Below, one piece after another: positions 3,478 through 6,590 of a stretch of DNA of 6,590 nucleotides. The stretch is from Phycisphaerales bacterium (GTDB taxonomy: Bacteria; Planctomycetota; Phycisphaerae; Phycisphaerales; SM1A02), in contig SLDM01000465.1 of NCBI GenBank assembly GCA_007125255.1, positions 1-6,590 of the forward strand. The letters run 5' to 3'. Position 1 is the stretch's first letter. Each line of letters begins with the position of its first letter. The translations under genes were made by a program, and so were the position numbers. Below the pieces are notes generated by a model. It saw nothing but the letters and a program-made list of their open reading frames with translations, made no database searches and was not told the origin of the DNA.

Positions 3478-4926
3478 ATGACCACGATCCCTGCCACAGC
3501 CAACGACACCCGCCCCGCCACGCTCGCGGAACTTCGTTCTCACGGATGGAGCTCGCGCACCGTCAAGGAGGAACTCCGCACGAACCTGACCCGCGCCCTG
3601 GCGGCGGGTGAGGAGCTCTTTCCCGGCATCGTCGGATACGACGACACGGTGATTCCGGAACTGATCAACGCCATCCTCTCCGAACACGACATCCTCTTCC
3701 TGGGCGAGAAGGGCCAGGCCAAGAGCCGGCTGATGCGGTCGCTGACGCGGTTCCTGGACGATGCCGTTCCTTATCTCGACCTGCCCGGATCGCCCGTTCA
3801 CGAAGACCCCTTCCGGCCGATCACCCGGGCCGGGAAGGAGTTGATCGCCACGCGGGATGAAAGCGACGTCCCGATTCGCTGGTGGCCGCGCGAGGAGCGG
3901 TACGCCGAGCGGCTCGCGCCGGGAACGAAGTTCGCGGACATCATCGGCGAAATCGATCCGGCCAAGCTCGCGGCGGGCACGAGCATGTCCGCGGAGGAAG
4001 CGCTTCACTTCGGACTGATCCCCCGCCTGCACCGCGGAATCTTTGCGATGAACGAACTGCCGGACCTGGATGAACTCGTGCAGGTCGGGCTGTTCAACCT
4101 GCTCGAGGAGCGCGACGTGCAGATTCGCGGCTATCCGGTCAGCTTTGATATCGACGTGGCGATTCTCTTCTCCGCCAACCCGACCACCTACAACCGTTCG
4201 GGCAAGGTCATTCCGCAGCTCAAGGACCGGATCGGCTCGACCATTCAGACGCACTATCCGCGTGAACGTGAACTGGGAATGGCGATCACCCGGCAGGAAG
4301 CATCGATTGACCTCAACGGCCCCTATCCCGTCCTGATCCCTCCGTTCATGGACGAGCTCATCGAGCAGATGGCGATCTCGGCGCGGAAGAGCAAGTACAT
4401 CGACCATCAGTCGGGGGTCAGCGCGCGGTTCTCGATCGCGAACTACCGCACGATGGTGGCGAGCGCCCGGCAGCGGGCGATCCGGCTGGATGAAAGACCC
4501 GCCGTGCCGCGTATCAGCGACCTCGGCCATCTCCACGCATCGTCGCTGGGGAAACTCGAGCTTGACATGATGGGCTCGAGCCAGATGAGCGAACGGCAGG
4601 TGGTCGATGCCATTCTGGCCGAAGCGATTCGCGAAGTCTTCAGCGAGTACGTGGATGAGCACGGCCTGGGCGAGATTGCCGATATCTTCGCCAAGGGCGT
4701 GAAGATCGAGGTCGGCGACATGCTCCCCTCTTCCCACTACGAAGCGCTGCTGCAGCGCGTCCCGCCGGCCTGGGAGAAGGCGTTCGAGATCAATCCGGCG
4801 GAAGACGCCGGCGTTCGGGCCAGCTGCGTCGAGTTCATCCTCGCCGGGCTCTACGTCACCGACCGGATCAGCCGCGCCCAGCGGCACGGGCGGATCACCT
4901 ATGAATTCGAGGGCGAAATCGAGTGA
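3478..4926 (+). CDS. MoxR/magnesium-chelatase-ChlI-like AAA+ ATPase
   Basis: The 482-residue protein is a AAA+ ATPase of the helix-2-insert type to which MoxR and ChlI belong. After an N-terminal helical segment (15-45), FPGIVGYDD (48-56) opens the ATPase core. Walker A is GEKGQAKS (76-83, with Lys82 and Ser83). Walker B is IFAMNE (188-193), with Asn192 where most AAA+ proteins have Asp. Sensor 1 is FSANP with Asn234, a likely arginine finger is Arg251 in LKDRIGS, and [10 protein letters not shown] (316-324) suits sensor 2 with Arg317. About 100 residues separate Walker A and B, including [10 protein letters not shown] and a Trp-Trp segment near 135. A C-terminal helical extension (about 340-482) follows. 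Such ATPases usually remodel a partner complex together with a VWA-domain protein, but none is in view. Annotations as 'magnesium chelatase' are common for this group, yet no chlorophyll pathway gene is here. No good Shine-Dalgarno sequence precedes the ATG. The stop is 12 bp from that of convergent scpA. Confidence 0.87.
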   Translation: MTTIPATANDTRPATLAELRSHGWSSRTVKEELRTNLTRALAAGEELFPGIVGYDDTVIPELINAILSEHDILFLGEKGQAKSRLMRSLTRFLDDAVPYLDLPGSPVHEDPFRPITRAGKELIATRDESDVPIRWWPREERYAERLAPGTKFADIIGEIDPAKLAAGTSMSAEEALHFGLIPRLHRGIFAMNELPDLDELVQVGLFNLLEERDVQIRGYPVSFDIDVAILFSANPTTYNRSGKVIPQLKDRIGSTIQTHYPRERELGMAITRQEASIDLNGPYPVLIPPFMDELIEQMAISARKSKYIDHQSGVSARFSIANYRTMVASARQRAIRLDERPAVPRISDLGHLHASSLGKLELDMMGSSQMSERQVVDAILAEAIREVFSEYVDEHGLGEIADIFAKGVKIEVGDMLPSSHYEALLQRVPPAWEKAFEINPAEDAGVRASCVEFILAGLYVTDRISRAQRHGRITYEFEGEIE

Positions 4927-4938
4927 TTGGGATCGGGT

Positions 4939-5820
4939 TTACGTTGCGTCGGCGGACGATTCGCCCGCAGCCGTCTCCTGCTCTTCAAAGTGCGGCGCGT
5001 TGGGGTCGTCCGGGTCCTCGTTGAGCACCAGCACGACGGGATCGTCAATCGATTCCTGAACGACCATGACCTTGCGAAGCCGCACGAGTTCGAGGGTGGC
5101 GAGGAACATGCCGACGCGCTGGCCGATGTTCTGGCCGGAAAACGCATCCTGCAGCGTGATGCGATTCTCGCCGGAGCGTTGAATGCGGTCGAGCAGATCT
5201 TCCTGATGCAGCGCGATCGGCGTGTCATCGATCTCCACGAGGTGATCACCGAGGCGCGTCAGATCGATCGACGAGATGATCCGCTCGTAGGTCTCGGAAA
5301 GATCGAGTGCGTGGACATCGTCGAGTTCGAGCTCGATCGGCTCGGCCGCGTGCTCCTCCTCTTCCTCCGCGCTGCGCTTTCTCCGGGTGGGCCGGACCGC
5401 AAAGCGCTTGGCAAAGTCCAGCCGGCGCGATTCCAGCTCCTCGGAGGCGACGCGGTATTTCTGGTAGGCGAGCAGTTGCTGGACGAGCTCGTACCGCGGA
5501 TCGGACGGGTCGTCCGCGGCGGAAGCACCATCGTCTTCGCCGCCGCGCTTCTCCGCCGGCATGAGCACGCGGGACTTGATCTCGATCAGCGTGGCGGACA
5601 TGAGGAGAAACTCGCCCGCGACATCGATGTCGATGTCCTTGAGCTGCCTGAGAAAGGCCAGGTACTCCGAGGTGATCTGCGCGATCGGAATATCGTGGAT
5701 GTCCACCTCGGCGCGGCGGATCAGGTAGAGCAGCAGATCCAGCGGGCCGTGAAACTGCTCGAGCGAGACCTGGTAATCTTCCTGCAGTTGCATGGGGGTG
5801 AGTGCTCCGGCGGGCGACAT
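4939..5820 (-). CDS. scpA: Segregation and condensation protein A (kleisin of the SMC complex)
   Basis: ScpA is the kleisin that bridges the head domains of the SMC dimer and, with ScpB, forms bacterial condensin for chromosome segregation. The 293-residue protein shows the diagnostic N-terminus YQVSLEQFHGPLDLLLYLIRRAEVDIHDIPIAQIT (16-50) and the helix DVAGEFLLMSATLIEIKSRVLMP (66-88), which contacts the SMC neck. A variable acidic linker follows, with five Glu in a row at 152-156. The C-terminal winged-helix part (about 205-256) ends in FLATLELVRLRKVMVVQ, which binds the other SMC head. The ATG at 5820 has no Shine-Dalgarno sequence. The in-frame ATG at 5793 (residue 10, MQLQEDY) has GGAG 11 bases upstream and may be the true start. 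scpB normally follows scpA, but here the downstream neighbour is the convergent ATPase gene, so scpB must lie elsewhere. A short divergent gap separates it from kdsD. Confidence 0.95.
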   Translation of the reverse strand: MSPAGALTPMQLQEDYQVSLEQFHGPLDLLLYLIRRAEVDIHDIPIAQITSEYLAFLRQLKDIDIDVAGEFLLMSATLIEIKSRVLMPAEKRGGEDDGASAADDPSDPRYELVQQLLAYQKYRVASEELESRRLDFAKRFAVRPTRRKRSAEEEEEHAAEPIELELDDVHALDLSETYERIISSIDLTRLGDHLVEIDDTPIALHQEDLLDRIQRSGENRITLQDAFSGQNIGQRVGMFLATLELVRLRKVMVVQESIDDPVVLVLNEDPDDPNAPHFEEQETAAGESSADAT

Positions 5821-5852
5821 TCAGCGGCCACGGAGCATATCATAGGCGAATC

Positions 5853-6590
5853 ATGACCCGACCCGGAACCGATCAGAAAATGAAGACGGCGGCCGGCCCG
5901 TCGCGGGACGAGATTGCCTTCGTCACCGAGGCGCTGCGGGCCGAGGCCGATGCGATCCTCCGGATCGCCGATCGGATGACCGCTGGAGATGCGAGTCCGT
6001 GCCGGGCCGCGATCGACCTGCTCGCCGGATGCACCGGTCACGTGGTCGTCGCCGGAATGGGCAAGAGCGGCCTGATCGGCGCCAAGATCAGCGCGACGTT
6101 CTCCAGTCTCGGCCAGCCGTCGAGCGTGCTCCACCCGGCCGAGGCGGTGCATGGCGACCTCGGCCGCGTTCGGCGGGGCGATATCGTTGTCCTCCTGAGC
6201 TACTCCGGCGAGACCGATGAGGTCAGCAATCTCGCGGCCATCCTCAAGGCCGACGGCGTCCCGCGCCTGGGGATCTCCTCCAACGGTGAGTCCACCCTTG
6301 CCCGACTCTGTGATGTGCATCTTTCCCTCGGCGATGTCACCGAGGCGTGCCCATTGAACCTCGCGCCGACCGCATCAACCACGGCGATGCTCGCCCTGGG
6401 CGATGCCCTCGCCCTGGCGGTCTCCCGTCGTCGCAACTTCCGGGAAGATGACTTTCACAAGCATCATCCCGGGGGAATGCTGGGAGTGGGACTGCGCCAG
6501 GTGACGGAGATCCTGCGTTTCCGCGTGGGCGAGAACCTGCCGACTATTACCGGCAACCCGTCGGTCCGCGAGGCGTGCCTCGAAGCCCGC
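5853..6590 (+). CDS. kdsD: Arabinose-5-phosphate isomerase (KdsD/KpsF), 3' end outside window
   Basis: The enzyme converts D-ribulose 5-phosphate to D-arabinose 5-phosphate, the first step towards Kdo of lipopolysaccharide, in the cytoplasm. The first 246 codons are present and no stop is reached. The SIS domain shows GHVVVAGMGKSGLIGAKISA (62-81), with Lys71 in the phosphosugar loop. It continues with HPAEAVHGDLG (94-104), LLSYSGETDEV (114-124), CPLNLAPTASTTAMLALGDALA (166-187) and DFHKHHPGGMLG (200-211), all strongly conserved in KdsD/KpsF/GutQ. His94, His100 and His205 are candidate metal or catalytic residues. A CBS pair normally follows, and its first part (LRFRVGENLPTI) is visible at the cut end. 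No clear Shine-Dalgarno sequence precedes the ATG at 5853, and an in-frame ATG at 5880 is an alternative start. The enzyme points to a Gram-negative-type envelope. Confidence 0.95.
   Translation, partial: MTRPGTDQKMKTAAGPSRDEIAFVTEALRAEADAILRIADRMTAGDASPCRAAIDLLAGCTGHVVVAGMGKSGLIGAKISATFSSLGQPSSVLHPAEAVHGDLGRVRRGDIVVLLSYSGETDEVSNLAAILKADGVPRLGISSNGESTLARLCDVHLSLGDVTEACPLNLAPTASTTAMLALGDALALAVSRRRNFREDDFHKHHPGGMLGVGLRQVTEILRFRVGENLPTITGNPSVREACLEAR

Noticed and set aside
3328..4887. A very long minus-strand open frame continuing upstream of the peroxiredoxin, antisense to the ATPase gene
   Set aside because: The extra part has no recognisable domain and mirrors the ATPase, whose motifs are all on the plus strand. 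GC-rich coding DNA often leaves the antisense frame free of stops. The peroxiredoxin has its own ATG and GGAGG at the expected family start.
4927..5856. Plus-strand open frame antisense to scpA
   Set aside because: scpA is unmistakable on the minus strand, and the plus-strand frame shows no domain of its own.

Overview
The window is GC-rich DNA from a diderm bacterium. I infer a planctomycete-like organism, probably near Phycisphaerae. The grounds are the style of the ScpA and MoxR-like proteins, a Kdo-pathway isomerase, a lipoprotein plus an outer-membrane barrel, and octameric intergenic repeats of a type I associate with such genomes. No rRNA or other taxonomic marker is present, so this placement is inference. 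Eight protein genes are supported. Two are cut by the window edges.

Layout: (1) The left edge holds the start of a DUF971 (GBBH-like N-terminal) protein on the minus strand. It is divergent from (2) a three-gene plus-strand cluster at 416-2462: a cysteine-rich exported protein, a lipoprotein carrying an HMA metal-binding domain with a GMGCPLC motif, and an outer-membrane beta-barrel protein ending in phenylalanine. Each gene has a 17-bp dyad (7-bp arms, 3-nt loop) in its leader. (3) A 385-bp convergent intergenic region (2463-2847) is filled with repeats: two blocks of 8-bp tandem repeats, one at each end in opposite orientation, with several hairpins between them. (4) A minus-strand AhpE/BCP-type peroxiredoxin is divergent from (5) a plus-strand MoxR/ChlI-like AAA+ ATPase. 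(6) scpA, the kleisin of the SMC condensin, lies on the minus strand and converges on the ATPase with a gap of 12 bp. (7) kdsD/kpsF (arabinose-5-phosphate isomerase) starts divergently from scpA and runs off the right edge.

How they fit: the cluster at 416-2462 looks like a cell-envelope heavy-metal handling unit (probably copper or a similar soft metal), with all three products predicted to leave the cytoplasm. No inner-membrane pump or metal regulator is visible, which makes it the most interesting part of the window. The remaining genes are housekeeping (chromosome segregation, LPS precursor synthesis, peroxide defence) or a chaperone-like ATPase, each apparently in its own transcription unit because orientation alternates from gene to gene. 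I found no RNA genes, insertion sequences, CRISPR arrays or phage genes.
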